Positions 46,629 to 55,637 of a stretch of 64,000 bases of DNA are shown here, piece by piece. Position 1 is the stretch's first letter; every line of letters starts with the position of its first letter. The translations under genes were made by a program, and so were the position numbers. The DNA comes from CAWATZ01 sp963784995. Lineage in GTDB: Bacteria; Planctomycetota; Planctomycetia; Gemmatales; Gemmataceae. The stretch lies in assembly GCA_963784995.1 (NCBI GenBank), contig CAWATZ010000003.1:744001-808000 (forward strand), in the 5' to 3' direction. The notes under the pieces are model-generated. The model was not told where the DNA came from, did not search any database, and was given only the letters and a program-made list of their open reading frames with translations.

Positions 46629-47630
46629 CTCTCACCTTCTCCTTCACGCAGTCAACGCAGTTCTCGGGAAGTTGTTTCACAACGGGAAAAGCAGAGGTCC
46701 CAACCTGCCCCTGGACTGGAAGCAAGGTTGGATTCTGCGCAAGACTGCGTCATGGTCGGTTGTGCGAGCAGATTCGCCAACCAACTTTCCCTTACTGAGA
46801 CGCCAAACGTCCCGACCGGGTTCCTCAACTGGGATCCCGTTCGGGCGGCCGTCCCTAGCTCGCTTGAGTCATTGATAGGACCTGACCGTCAGGGCGTCTC
46901 GTCCCGACGTGGGGTTGTACGTCCTCGATCGCGCAAGCTGGACCTTGGCGACCTGTTTTGTGTCATCCTGGCACTGCCGTGCGGCAATCTCATGCCGGTG
47001 GGTCGCTTCGCTGCCAGGGAACGTCCAGGGCAGAAAAGGCCGGATTTCCTCCACAGCAGCGCGAACCGAGATCGCTGAGTGCCGCAGGGATTGCGGTGTT
47101 TGAGAAAATCATGATCTGGTCCGGATGACCAGATCCAGGCCTGGTGGGAGGGCTGCCGGTTAATGGGGGCGTGGACATCGCACACCTGTTGCTGCTCGGT
47201 TCGCTGTCAATCCACGAGGCAACTGTTAACCTGGAACCAGTTGCGGAATACTCAACTTTCCTGACCTCCGTTGGTCAAATCCTCCCCAAGACTTTACCGA
47301 GTTCGCCTCCCTTGTCAAGACGGAAGTGGCGAAATTCGCCAGACCGACCCCCACTCCGGGGAGCTGCTTTTTGTTCCCCTTCACCTATCCGTTTTATCCG
47401 CGCTCCGGGAGCGCGGACTTCTTTGCTCTCTTGCCTGCCTTCTCTTGACAAGCCTGTTTCCGAAGTGTAAACAGGTTTAGGTATTGGACTCGCAGATGAA
47501 GGCTCCCCCGATCACTCTGCGACGGAATGAAGGAGGGTCGGCACGGGATTGAACACCTGCTTTACCCAGAACCAGGCTGTCGCGGCCGGTACGCCGTGCC
47601 GCTGCTTCCGCGCCACTCCAGAGTGCTGTC
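46629..47630. other. 1-kb gap between the kinase and antiterminator genes
   Basis: No reading frame on either strand has convincing coding character. It is the divergent control region for the kinase (leftward) and the NusG-like gene (rightward). CTTGTCAAGA near 47311 and TCTTGACAAG near 47442 are related inverted words, and one promoter-like pair is listed separately. A long untranslated leader for either gene is possible. Confidence 0.5.
47445..47473 (+). promoter_or_regulatory. Candidate sigma70-type promoter for the NusG-like gene
   Basis: A perfect TTGACA at 47445-47450 is followed after 17 bases by TAAACA (47468-47473), about 150 bases before the ATG. The -10 match is weak. Confidence 0.35.
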
Positions 47631-48206
47631 ATGCCAATTTTACCCGCGGAACCGCATCATTACCCCACTACCCTCTTTGACACCGATTCGTTGCCGGCGG
47701 AGGGTCGCAGCTGGTGGGTCCTGTACACCCGGCCCCGGCAAGAGAAAAGTCTCGCCCGGGAACTGCTGCAACTGCACGTGCCGTTTTATCTGCCCCTGGT
47801 GACCACCCGGAATTTGATTCGCGGCCGACCCGTGGACTCCTACCTGCCGCTGTTCCCCAACTACCTGTTCCTGCTGGCACAACCCGACGAACGGCTGCAG
47901 GCCCTGGATACCCGCCGGATTGTTCGTTCGATCGCTGTCCCCCACCAGGTCAAGCTCTGGGCGGACCTGTTCCGGCTCCGGCAGTTGCTGGTCTCCGGCC
48001 TGCCGGTCCGACCCGAGGACAAGCTGGTTCCGGGAGCGACCGTGCGGATTCGCAGCGGCGTCCTGGCCGGGCTGCGCGGGGTGATCCTCCGCACTTCCAG
48101 CGGCCATCGCTTTGTAGTGCAGGTGGACTTTATCCAGCGCGGCGCCTCGATCACCCTCGACGATTGCATGCTGGCCGCGGTCTATCCCGAAGCGGAAGCC
48201 GGGTGA
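47631..48206 (+). CDS. NusG/RfaH-like transcription antiterminator
   Basis: The 191-residue protein has a NusG N-terminal domain: WWVLYTRPRQEKSLARELLQ, VPFYLPLVTTRNLIRGRPVD, SYLPLFPNYLFLLAQPDERL. After residue 130 comes a KOW domain PGATVRIRSGVLAGLRGVIL with RFVVQVDFIQRGASITLD. Specialised paralogues of this sort (RfaH, UpxY, LoaP) act inside one polysaccharide operon and help polymerase pass terminators. The gene lies next to the export genes of a very long operon. ATG 47631. No ops-like recruitment site was seen. Confidence 0.85.
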   Translation: MPILPAEPHHYPTTLFDTDSLPAEGRSWWVLYTRPRQEKSLARELLQLHVPFYLPLVTTRNLIRGRPVDSYLPLFPNYLFLLAQPDERLQALDTRRIVRSIAVPHQVKLWADLFRLRQLLVSGLPVRPEDKLVPGATVRIRSGVLAGLRGVILRTSSGHRFVVQVDFIQRGASITLDDCMLAAVYPEAEAG

Positions 48207-48214
48207 CCGACCGG

Positions 48215-49756
48215 TCAGCCGGTCTCTCCCGCCAGACGGCAGCAAAATCGTCCGTGATTGTCAGCGTCACCCGGTGCGCTCGCCAGGCACCGTCCCTGCA
48301 AGCTTCTCAATCCCTCGTCGGTGAGGTCGTTGCCGCTGAGGTCCAGGAACAGCGACCCGCGCAGGTGGCGCGATTTGGACAGGGCCAGGACGCCCTCATC
48401 GTCGATGTGATTGTTCCGGAGGTTCAGATAGGCAAGCTGTGCCAGCCGTGGGGAATTGGCAAGAACTTCCACTCCCAGGTTGCCCAGCTTGTTCCCGTGC
48501 AAATCCAGACAGCGGAGGCGCGGCGTCACCTTGAGCAGGGCGCTGAGCCCGAATGCCTTGACTCCATTGGCCGCCAGAATCACGTGGGTCACTTGTCCCA
48601 GGTGCGGCGAGGCCGCCAGAGCCTTGAGCCCGTCGTCGCCGATCTCGTTGCCGGTCAGGTTGAGCCAGGTCAGATTCCCCAGGTGCGGTGAAGCGCCCAG
48701 GGCCTCGGCCCCCTTGTGGCCAACCTGGTTGTGGGCCAGGTTCAGCCGCGCCGCTTTCGCCAGGATCGGCGAACGGGCCAGGACCTGGGTTCCCGTGACG
48801 CCGGTCCGGGTCGAACTCAGATCGAGGTCTTCCAGGGACGTGAGCAAGCTCGCTCGGGCCAGCCCGTCGATTCCTTCGTTGAGCAAGGGGTTGCCTGACA
48901 GGCTCAGGTGCTGAAGCGTCGCGAGTCGGGGCGTTTGCGACAACCGCTTGGCCGCTATCGGAGGCAAATCGTTGCGGGCCAGACTGAGCAGCCGCAAATC
49001 CTCCAGGTATCGGCTGGAGCAGAGCCAGTCAATGGCCACGGCGCTGAGGTTGTTGTTGTCCAGGCGGAGGTCAGTCAAGCGAGCCAGTCCCGGCCAGCCA
49101 GCCAGCACCTGAACGCCGGCCGCTCCGATGCGGTTGCCGATGAGGTTCAGAGAACGCAGTTGGGTCAGGGCAGGTGAGCGCGTCAGCAGTTGCACCCCCT
49201 CGGCCCCGATGGCGTTGTATTCCAGGTGCAGCTCGGTCACCCTGGTCAGGTACGGCGATACCGCCAGCGGTTGCAGACTGCTGGCCTTCAGCTGTTGACT
49301 GCCCAGATCGAGGAATTGGACACGGGCCAGTTGTGGGCACTGCGCCAGGGCCGAGGTATCCAGTAGAGCCCCGAAAAATCTCACGTGGACGATTGGCCCC
49401 AGCTTGAAAAGGGCCTCGGCGTACGCAACAAAATCGTCAGCGGACAGATCGACGCTCGCAGGCAGACCAAGACGGAACTGGACGCCATGCCAGAGCCGTT
49501 GCGGCAGCCCCTTCAGCCAGTCGGGGCGATACCGTTCCAGCAGCTCGGTTTCGCGCTCGTGCAGGCCACGCCAGGCTGGATCCTCCTCGGCCAAATGCGC
49601 CAGCTGGCACTGCACCCGGATGAACTCGCCGCGCGGATCGTCGCGTTCCTCCAGCCAGTCGGCGTAGATGAGGCGCACATCTTCCTGGTCCGGCTCCTCG
49701 ATGATCGATTGCAGAAACACTTCCGCGCTGGCCACGTACGCCTCCTGTTCTCTCAT
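48215..49756 (-). CDS. TIGR02996-domain leucine-rich repeat protein
   Basis: From ATG 49756, 513 residues. The first 50 residues are the TIGR02996 domain: AEVFLQSIIEEPDQEDVRLI, YADWLEERDDPRGEFIRVQC, a signature nearly confined to planctomycetes and some Myxococcus. About 12 leucine-rich repeats of 24-28 residues follow, such as LTRVTELHLEYNAIGAEGVQ, LRSLNLIGNRIGAAGVQVLA and LTWLNLTGNEIGDDGLKALA (ribonuclease-inhibitor-like). No signal peptide. Function unknown; LRRs suggest protein binding. Confidence 0.85.
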   Translation of the reverse strand: MREQEAYVASAEVFLQSIIEEPDQEDVRLIYADWLEERDDPRGEFIRVQCQLAHLAEEDPAWRGLHERETELLERYRPDWLKGLPQRLWHGVQFRLGLPASVDLSADDFVAYAEALFKLGPIVHVRFFGALLDTSALAQCPQLARVQFLDLGSQQLKASSLQPLAVSPYLTRVTELHLEYNAIGAEGVQLLTRSPALTQLRSLNLIGNRIGAAGVQVLAGWPGLARLTDLRLDNNNLSAVAIDWLCSSRYLEDLRLLSLARNDLPPIAAKRLSQTPRLATLQHLSLSGNPLLNEGIDGLARASLLTSLEDLDLSSTRTGVTGTQVLARSPILAKAARLNLAHNQVGHKGAEALGASPHLGNLTWLNLTGNEIGDDGLKALAASPHLGQVTHVILAANGVKAFGLSALLKVTPRLRCLDLHGNKLGNLGVEVLANSPRLAQLAYLNLRNNHIDDEGVLALSKSRHLRGSLFLDLSGNDLTDEGLRSLQGRCLASAPGDADNHGRFCCRLAGETG

Positions 49757-49784
49757 GCGCCCCTGGGCCCTCCGCCCAGTATGA

Positions 49785-49830
49785 TGACAAGGTGACAAGG
49801 TGACAAGGTGACAAGGTGACAAGGTGACAA
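49785..49830. repeat. Octamer tandem repeat tgacaagg
   Basis: Five full units of tgacaagg (49785-49824) and a partial sixth. On the plus strand each unit offers aagg followed by GTG; the last GTG is the start codon of the carboxylase gene. Repeats of this octamer are a frequent planctomycete intergenic motif as far as I recall. Confidence 0.9.
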
Positions 49831-51419
49831 CTGAACTGGAGCAGCTCCTTCAAACCATTCGCCGCGACGAGGCCCTGATCCGGGAAGGCGGCGGTGCCAG
49901 GGCCATCGCCCGGCAGCACGAGAAGGGCCGGCTCACCGCCCGCGAGCGGATCGCCCGCTTGATCGATCCGGATACCTGTCTGCTGGAGCTGGGCCTGTGG
50001 GCGGCGTGGAAGATGTACCAGGACTGGGGCGGCGCTCCCTCGGCGGGAGTGGTCACCGCTGTCGGCACCGTCGAGGGCCGGCGGACCATGATCATCGCCA
50101 ACGACGCCACGGTCAAGGCCGGCGCCTTCTTCCCGATGACCTGCAAGAAGATCCTCAGGGCCCAGCGCATCGCCCAGGACAACCGGCTGCCGCTGATCTA
50201 CCTGGTCGATAGCGCCGGCGTCTTCCTCCCCTTGCAGGACGAGGTCTTTCCCGACGAGGACGATTTTGGCCGGATCTTCCGCAACAACGCGGTCATCTCG
50301 GCCGCGGGCATCCCGCAGTTCTCGGCCATCCTGGGCAACTGCGTGGCCGGCGGCGGCTATCTGCCGGTGCTGTGCGACAAGCTCCTCATGACCGAGGGCA
50401 GCGGTCTGTATCTGGCCGGCCCCGCCCTGGTCAAGGCGGCCATCGGCCAGACGGCCGATCACGAGGACCTGGGCGGCGCCCGGATGCACGCCAGCCTCTC
50501 CGGCACCATCGACTTCCGCGAGCCTGATGACCCCGCCTGCCTGGAGCGGCTGCGCCGGCTGGTCGGCCTGCTCGCCCCGGACCGCTCCCGCATCGACTGG
50601 GCGCGCAAGCCCGGCCGGGACCCTGCCGACCTGCTGCACCTGTTCCCTCTCCAGCCGCGGCAGGAGTACGACATTCGCGATCTGCTTCCGTGCCTGCTCG
50701 ACGCCGGCCCCTTTGACGAGTACAAGGCGGAGTACGGTCAGACGGTGGTGTGCGGCTACGGTCGATTGGGCGGGGTGCCCATCGGCATCGTGGCCAATCA
50801 GCACAAGCGCTGCAAGCCGGCCAGCGGGCCGCTGCAATATCCCGGCGTGCTGTACGTCGAGACCGCGGACAAGGCGACCCGGTTTATCATGGATTGCAAC
50901 CAGACGCGAATCCCGCTCCTGTTCCTGCAGGACGTCAACGGCTTCATGGTCGGCCGGGAGTCGGAGCAGGGGGGCATTATCCGGGCGGGGGCCAAGCTGG
51001 TCAACGTCATCTCCAACAGCGTGGTGCCCAAGCTGACGATCATTCTCGGCGGCTCGTTCGGAGCGGGCAACTACGCCCTGTGCGGCAAGGCCTTCGATCC
51101 GCGCTTTATCCTGGCCTGGCCGGGCGCCCGCTATGCCGTCATGGGCGGCGAGCAGGCGGCGGGGACGCTGCTGGAGATCACCGTGAATGCGCTGCGCCGC
51201 ACCGGCCATGAACCCGACGCCCACGAGCTGGACGAGCTGCGCCGCAAGGTCGAGGCCAGCTACCGCGAGCAGATGGACGTGCGCTACGCGGCCGCCCGGC
51301 TGTGGATCGACGGCATCCTGGAACCGCCCCAGACCCGGGCCGCTCTCCTGACGCTCCTGGACGTGGTCACCCGCCACGACGAGGGCCGGCCATTTCAGAC
51401 GGGGGTGCTGCAAGTGTAG
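49824..51419 (+). CDS. Acyl-CoA carboxylase beta subunit (carboxyltransferase)
   Basis: The 531-residue protein follows the propionyl/methylcrotonyl-CoA carboxylase beta pattern: HEKGRLTARERIARLIDPD, APSAGVVTAVGTVEGRRTM, IYLVDSAGVFLPLQDEVFPD, AGGGYLPVLCDKLLMTEGSG, then FLQDVNGFMVGRESEQGGII, GGSFGAGNYALCGKAFDPRF and GGEQAAGTLLEI. The two crotonase-like halves with their oxyanion holes are intact. It transfers CO2 from biotin to an acyl-CoA. No biotin carboxylase gene is adjacent. Start is the GTG at 49824 in the octamer array, with AAGG seven bases upstream. Confidence 0.9.
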   Translation: MTTELEQLLQTIRRDEALIREGGGARAIARQHEKGRLTARERIARLIDPDTCLLELGLWAAWKMYQDWGGAPSAGVVTAVGTVEGRRTMIIANDATVKAGAFFPMTCKKILRAQRIAQDNRLPLIYLVDSAGVFLPLQDEVFPDEDDFGRIFRNNAVISAAGIPQFSAILGNCVAGGGYLPVLCDKLLMTEGSGLYLAGPALVKAAIGQTADHEDLGGARMHASLSGTIDFREPDDPACLERLRRLVGLLAPDRSRIDWARKPGRDPADLLHLFPLQPRQEYDIRDLLPCLLDAGPFDEYKAEYGQTVVCGYGRLGGVPIGIVANQHKRCKPASGPLQYPGVLYVETADKATRFIMDCNQTRIPLLFLQDVNGFMVGRESEQGGIIRAGAKLVNVISNSVVPKLTIILGGSFGAGNYALCGKAFDPRFILAWPGARYAVMGGEQAAGTLLEITVNALRRTGHEPDAHELDELRRKVEASYREQMDVRYAAARLWIDGILEPPQTRAALLTLLDVVTRHDEGRPFQTGVLQV

Positions 51420-51425
51420 GAGTCC

Positions 51426-51492
51426 GATCCACAAGCCGCTTGCGGCTTAGCGGAGATGCGTGCTGCGCTAAACCGCAAGCGGCTTGTGGATC
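51426..51492. repeat. Palindrome, family J
   Basis: Arms gatccacaagccgcttgcgg and its complement surround a middle of about 13 bases (gagatgcgtgctg). It follows the carboxylase stop by six bases, as a terminator would. Confidence 0.9.
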
Positions 51493-51763
51493 AGAACCTG
51501 ATTCGGGCTCATGCCGATTGCATCGCCCTGGACCCTGCCGCTCTTGCCGATTTTGCTCTTTTTCCCTTTGCAAACGCTCGCGCGAATTTATCATGACCTT
51601 GCCCTTATTCAGCCAAGGTGTATCTTTAACTCCTCAGACCGCAAACGCATTGGCAAAGGCAAGGACCACAACCACCACAGGCGCTGGACAAGCAAACACG
51701 GGGAGCGGTAATCAGCTCATTGGAAGGTCGTCAAGCTCCGCATCCTGATGTCCTGGAGAAACC
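51493..51763. other. Gap with a possible small open frame
   Basis: An ATG at 51594 begins a 51-codon frame (TLPLFSQGVSLTPQTANALA, rich in Ser and Thr) ending at 51748, 15 bases before the protease ATG. No Shine-Dalgarno or recognisable product; it may be leader sequence only. Confidence 0.3.
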
Positions 51764-54700
51764 ATGTTTCCACGCAAGCGCTCCGCCCGCTGGCACAGCT
51801 CCCTGCGACAAACGTGCTTTCGCCCTGCCCTGGAGGTGTTGGAGGAGCGCCTGGCCCCCTCGGTAGCCTCCCCAAACTTCTTCCCCATTCATCCCAACCA
51901 GTTCCCCACTCCCGCGGCGGCCGGCGGCTTCTACCCGGACCAGATCCGCACGGCCTACGGCATCAACAACACTTCGGACAACGGGCCGGGAATCCTGTTT
52001 GGAGCCACGGCGGGGGACGGCTCGGGCCAGACCATCGCCATCGTCGATGCCTACGACGATCCCAACATCCTGACCGACGTGGACACGTTCGACCAGGCGT
52101 TGAGTGCGACCAACGGTGGGCCAACGCTGTACACCCAGTACGGCGCCGCCTCCACGTTCCTCAACGTGTTCAACCAGAACGGCGTCAACATCACCGCGCA
52201 GATCGGCAGCCCCGGCACGGGGACGTCGCCCAACGAGGTGCCCTCCCTGGACCCAACGCCGCCGCCGAACAGCTGGGCTGGCGAAGTGTCGCTGGACGTG
52301 GAATGGGCTCATTCCATCGCCCCGGCTGCCCAGATCGATCTCATCCTGGCCGACGACGCCTCGAACAACCTGTTCACCGCCGTGACCGCCGCCACCAATC
52401 TGCCCGGCGTCACAGTGATCTCCAATAGCTGGGGGGGAAGCGAAAGCCCCACCGACCCTTCCCTGAACTCCACGTTCACGTCTCCCAACCCGGCCACGCA
52501 GGGCATCACCTTCCTGGCTTCGACCGGAGACAGCGGCGCTCCCAGCGGCTACCCCGCGTATTCGCCCAACGTGGTCGGGGTCGGCGGCACCTCCCTGACG
52601 CTCAATGCCAACAACACCTACAACAGCGAAACCGCCTGGAACCTGGTTGCCGGGAGCGGAGGGGCCGGCGGCATCAGCCAGTACGAAACGGAGCCCGCGT
52701 ACCAGATCAATGCCGCGACGGCCAACCCGGTCTACGATGCCAAGCTGGCTTCGAGCCTCACCGGTGGGATGCGGACCAACCCCGACGTGTCCTTCCTGGC
52801 CGACCCGAACACCGGCGTGGACGCGTGCGACTCCTACGACTACCCCCCGGCCACCCCCTGGGAAGTCGTTGGCGGCACCAGCCTGTCCAGTCCCTCCTGG
52901 GGAGCCCTGATCGCCATTGCCAACCAGGGCCGGGCCCTGCTCGGGGCCAACCCTCTCGATGGTCCCAGCCAGACCTTGCCCGACCTGTACAGCATCCCCA
53001 CCAGCGATTACCACGACGTGACCTCGGGCAACATCGGCCTCGGTTACACCGCCGGACCCGGCTACGACTATGCCACCGGCCTGGGGTCTCCCAGGGCCAA
53101 CCTGCTCATTCCCGACCTGGCCGCCTGGGGCGAGGCCAGCCAGCTGGTCCTGACCGGGCCGCCCCCCTCGACCGTCCCGGCCGGCGTGGCGTTCGGCTTG
53201 ACCGTGACCGCCGAGGATTCCGCCGGTGGGGTGGACGCCTCCGTCAACGGCAGCTTCACGGTGACCGTGGCCTCGGGGCCCGGGGTCCTGACCGGCGGCC
53301 CGCTGACCGTCACCGCCGTGGATGGCGTGACCAGCTTCTCCGGGCTCACCCTGGACACGATCGGCACCTACACCTTGACGGTGACCGGCGGCACCCTATC
53401 GACAACGACCAACACCATCACGGTGACCGTCGGACCGCCCGCCCAGCTGAAAGTGGTGACCGAGCCGCCCGGCACGATCACCGCTGGGACCGGCTTCGGC
53501 CTGTCCGTCGAGGCCCTGGACGCGGGCGGCAACCTGGTCACGGCCTTCAGTGGCTCCGTCACGGTCGGCGTGCAGACCGGGCCCGGCACCATCGGCGGCA
53601 TCGTGACCGTGTCCGCCTTCGGCGGCATCGCCACCTTCTCCGGACTGACGCTGGACACGGCCGGCACCTACACCCTGGTCACCACCAGCACCGGCCTGAC
53701 CGGGGCGACGACCACCTCCATCACGGTGCAGGCCGGGCCCGTCAGCCAGCTGGGCATCAGCACTCAGCCCCCCGCCAGCGTCGCCGCCGGCAGCGGTTTC
53801 GGGCTGGTGGTCGAGTCGGTGGATCAGTTCGGCAACCTGGTCCCAAGCTACAACGGCCAGGTGACCATCGCCGTGGCGACCGGCCCCAGCACCGCCCTGG
53901 GCGGCACCTTGACCCTGACCGCTCACAATGGCAAGGTCAGCTTCTCCGGGCTGACCCTGACCATCGCCGGCACCTACACCATCCAGGCGACGGCGCCGGC
54001 CTCGGCCGGCCTCGGGCCGGCGACGACCAATTCCTTCCTGGTCACGGCCGGGGCGGCTACGCAGCTGTTCGTGCAGACCGAGCCCCCCGCCAACGCCAAC
54101 CGCGGCTTCGCTTTCGGACCGGTGGTCGTCGGGGCCGAAGACAAGTACGGCAACGTCGTCACCAACTTCGCCGGCCTGGTGCGGATCAGCGTGGCGTCCG
54201 GTCCCACCACGCTGATTGGCGGCACCACCACCGCCACCGCCGTGGCCGGCGTCGCCACCTTCCCCGGTCTGATCCTGAACACCGCCGGGACTTACGTGCT
54301 CCTGGCCAGCAGCACCGGGTTGGTCTCGGTCAAGACAACCCCCGTCAACGTCTTCGGGGCCCTGTCCACCACGGCCACTCTCGGCGGCACCCTGGGAAGC
54401 AACGGCTGGTATGTCTCTTCCGTCCTGGTCACCCTGAAAGCCAGCGGCGGCTTCAATGGCGTCCAGGCCACCTATTACAGCCTGGACCCGGTGGGCCCGC
54501 CAACCACCTTCGCGCTCTACACTGGCCCCATCACGGTTTCCGCGAATGGTCCGCATACCCTGTACTGGTACAGCGTGGACAACGCCGGCACTCAAGAAAC
54601 CACTCACGGACCGCTGGCGTTCAAGATCGACACCACCGTGCCGGCGACCTCCGCGACCCTGACGGGCACGCCCGGCAACCCCGGCTATTATCTCAGTGCC

Positions 54701-55519
54701 GTCAGCGTCACGCTCACGGCCACGGCCGGCGTCTCCGGCGTGGCCCACACGTACTACACCGTGGACAATGGCGTACTCCGGCTTTACGCCGGACCGTTCG
54801 CGGTTGCCACCCAGGGCAACAACACGCTCACCTTCTACACCGTGGACAACAACGGTCTGAAGGAGAGCGTCAACACCATGACCTTTGGCATCAATTCCAC
54901 GACCCCGACGCTGACCATCACCGCGACGCCGGTCAACAGCGCCAGCCCGACCATCGCGGGCAGTCCGGAAGGCACCGTCTCGGGCACGACCGCGCCGGGC
55001 GCCACCGTCAACGTGGCCGTCAGCGACAGCGCCGCGCCCGCCAACGTGGTCACCGCACAGGCGGTGGCCAACATCTATGGCAAATGGTCGCTGCTCTACA
55101 ACGCCGGCAGCCTGCTCGACGGCATCCTCTCCATTGCCGCCACCGTCACGGACGCGGCCGGCCACAACGTTTCCGGCAGCAAGACGACCACCAAGTCGAT
55201 GGAAGTGGACGTCACCTACGTGCACCAGCCGCAGGCCGTTCTGGCCGGCGTTTACGCGGCCCCGATCACCGTGCAGTTGCGTGACGCCTTCGGCAACGCT
55301 CTGGCCATGTCCGGGGAGACCCTGAACCTGGCGGCGCCGGGAGCCACGTTTACCGGCCCACTGTCGGCAATGACCAACGCTCTGGGCCAGGCCACGTTCT
55401 CCAAACTGCTGTTCTCCTCGGCCGGCACGTTTGACCTGATGATCTCGGGGAACGGCATGAACACTGGCCAGTCCAGCTCGTTCACGGTCGGCAAGCAGAA
55501 CCTGCTGTTCTGGCGGTAA
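51764..55519 (+). CDS. Giant secreted sedolisin-type protease with repeated Ig-like domains
   Basis: The 1251-residue protein opens with the planctomycete N-terminal motif LEVLEERLAPS (residues 27-37), used by very large exported proteins. Residues 45-460 form an S53 peptidase: GEVSLDVEWAHSIAP near 170-180 (Glu and Asp of the catalytic triad), STGDSGAPSGYP near 250 (oxyanion Asp), and VVGGTSLSSPSWGALIA near 370 (catalytic Ser), with AGPGYDYATGLGSP at the calcium site. Then five Ig-like units of about 85 residues (VTEPPGTITAGTGFGLSVEA type), two OmpL47-like units with YYSLDPVGPP and YYTVDNGVLRL, and further beta domains. It probably acts at the cell surface. Confidence 0.85.
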   Translation: MFPRKRSARWHSSLRQTCFRPALEVLEERLAPSVASPNFFPIHPNQFPTPAAAGGFYPDQIRTAYGINNTSDNGPGILFGATAGDGSGQTIAIVDAYDDPNILTDVDTFDQALSATNGGPTLYTQYGAASTFLNVFNQNGVNITAQIGSPGTGTSPNEVPSLDPTPPPNSWAGEVSLDVEWAHSIAPAAQIDLILADDASNNLFTAVTAATNLPGVTVISNSWGGSESPTDPSLNSTFTSPNPATQGITFLASTGDSGAPSGYPAYSPNVVGVGGTSLTLNANNTYNSETAWNLVAGSGGAGGISQYETEPAYQINAATANPVYDAKLASSLTGGMRTNPDVSFLADPNTGVDACDSYDYPPATPWEVVGGTSLSSPSWGALIAIANQGRALLGANPLDGPSQTLPDLYSIPTSDYHDVTSGNIGLGYTAGPGYDYATGLGSPRANLLIPDLAAWGEASQLVLTGPPPSTVPAGVAFGLTVTAEDSAGGVDASVNGSFTVTVASGPGVLTGGPLTVTAVDGVTSFSGLTLDTIGTYTLTVTGGTLSTTTNTITVTVGPPAQLKVVTEPPGTITAGTGFGLSVEALDAGGNLVTAFSGSVTVGVQTGPGTIGGIVTVSAFGGIATFSGLTLDTAGTYTLVTTSTGLTGATTTSITVQAGPVSQLGISTQPPASVAAGSGFGLVVESVDQFGNLVPSYNGQVTIAVATGPSTALGGTLTLTAHNGKVSFSGLTLTIAGTYTIQATAPASAGLGPATTNSFLVTAGAATQLFVQTEPPANANRGFAFGPVVVGAEDKYGNVVTNFAGLVRISVASGPTTLIGGTTTATAVAGVATFPGLILNTAGTYVLLASSTGLVSVKTTPVNVFGALSTTATLGGTLGSNGWYVSSVLVTLKASGGFNGVQATYYSLDPVGPPTTFALYTGPITVSANGPHTLYWYSVDNAGTQETTHGPLAFKIDTTVPATSATLTGTPGNPGYYLSAVSVTLTATAGVSGVAHTYYTVDNGVLRLYAGPFAVATQGNNTLTFYTVDNNGLKESVNTMTFGINSTTPTLTITATPVNSASPTIAGSPEGTVSGTTAPGATVNVAVSDSAAPANVVTAQAVANIYGKWSLLYNAGSLLDGILSIAATVTDAAGHNVSGSKTTTKSMEVDVTYVHQPQAVLAGVYAAPITVQLRDAFGNALAMSGETLNLAAPGATFTGPLSAMTNALGQATFSKLLFSSAGTFDLMISGNGMNTGQSSSFTVGKQNLLFWR

Positions 55520-55532
55520 TTGGTTTAGAAAA

Positions 55533-55629
55533 GGCAGGAACACTAATCCACGCTAATCTTCGCTAATCCAAGGAATGCGGGTCTCCTTCCTTTGATTAGC
55601 GAAGATTAGCGTGGATTAGTGTTCCTGCC
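55533..55629. repeat. Long palindrome, family K
   Basis: Arms of about 43 bases starting ggcaggaacactaatccacg pair around tgcgggtc. It is more AT-rich than other palindromes here and lies between the convergent protease and BBP7 genes. Confidence 0.9.
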
Positions 55630-55637
55630 CAAACATG

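Noticed and set aside
46629..47630. Small protein genes in the 1-kb gap
   Set aside because: Several short frames of 60-110 codons exist on both strands, but none has a ribosome-binding site, domain or consistent codon bias.
47442..47631. RfaH-type ops element upstream of the locus
   Set aside because: I looked for an ops-like word before the kinase, Wza and NusG-like genes and found none that I could defend.
52825..55284. Long second frame on the plus strand inside the protease gene
   Set aside because: It is a Gly/Arg/His-rich shadow of the repetitive GC-rich gene with no start signal.
53396..55543. 715-codon minus-strand frame opposite the protease gene
   Set aside because: Composition is typical of an antisense shadow and no known motif is present.
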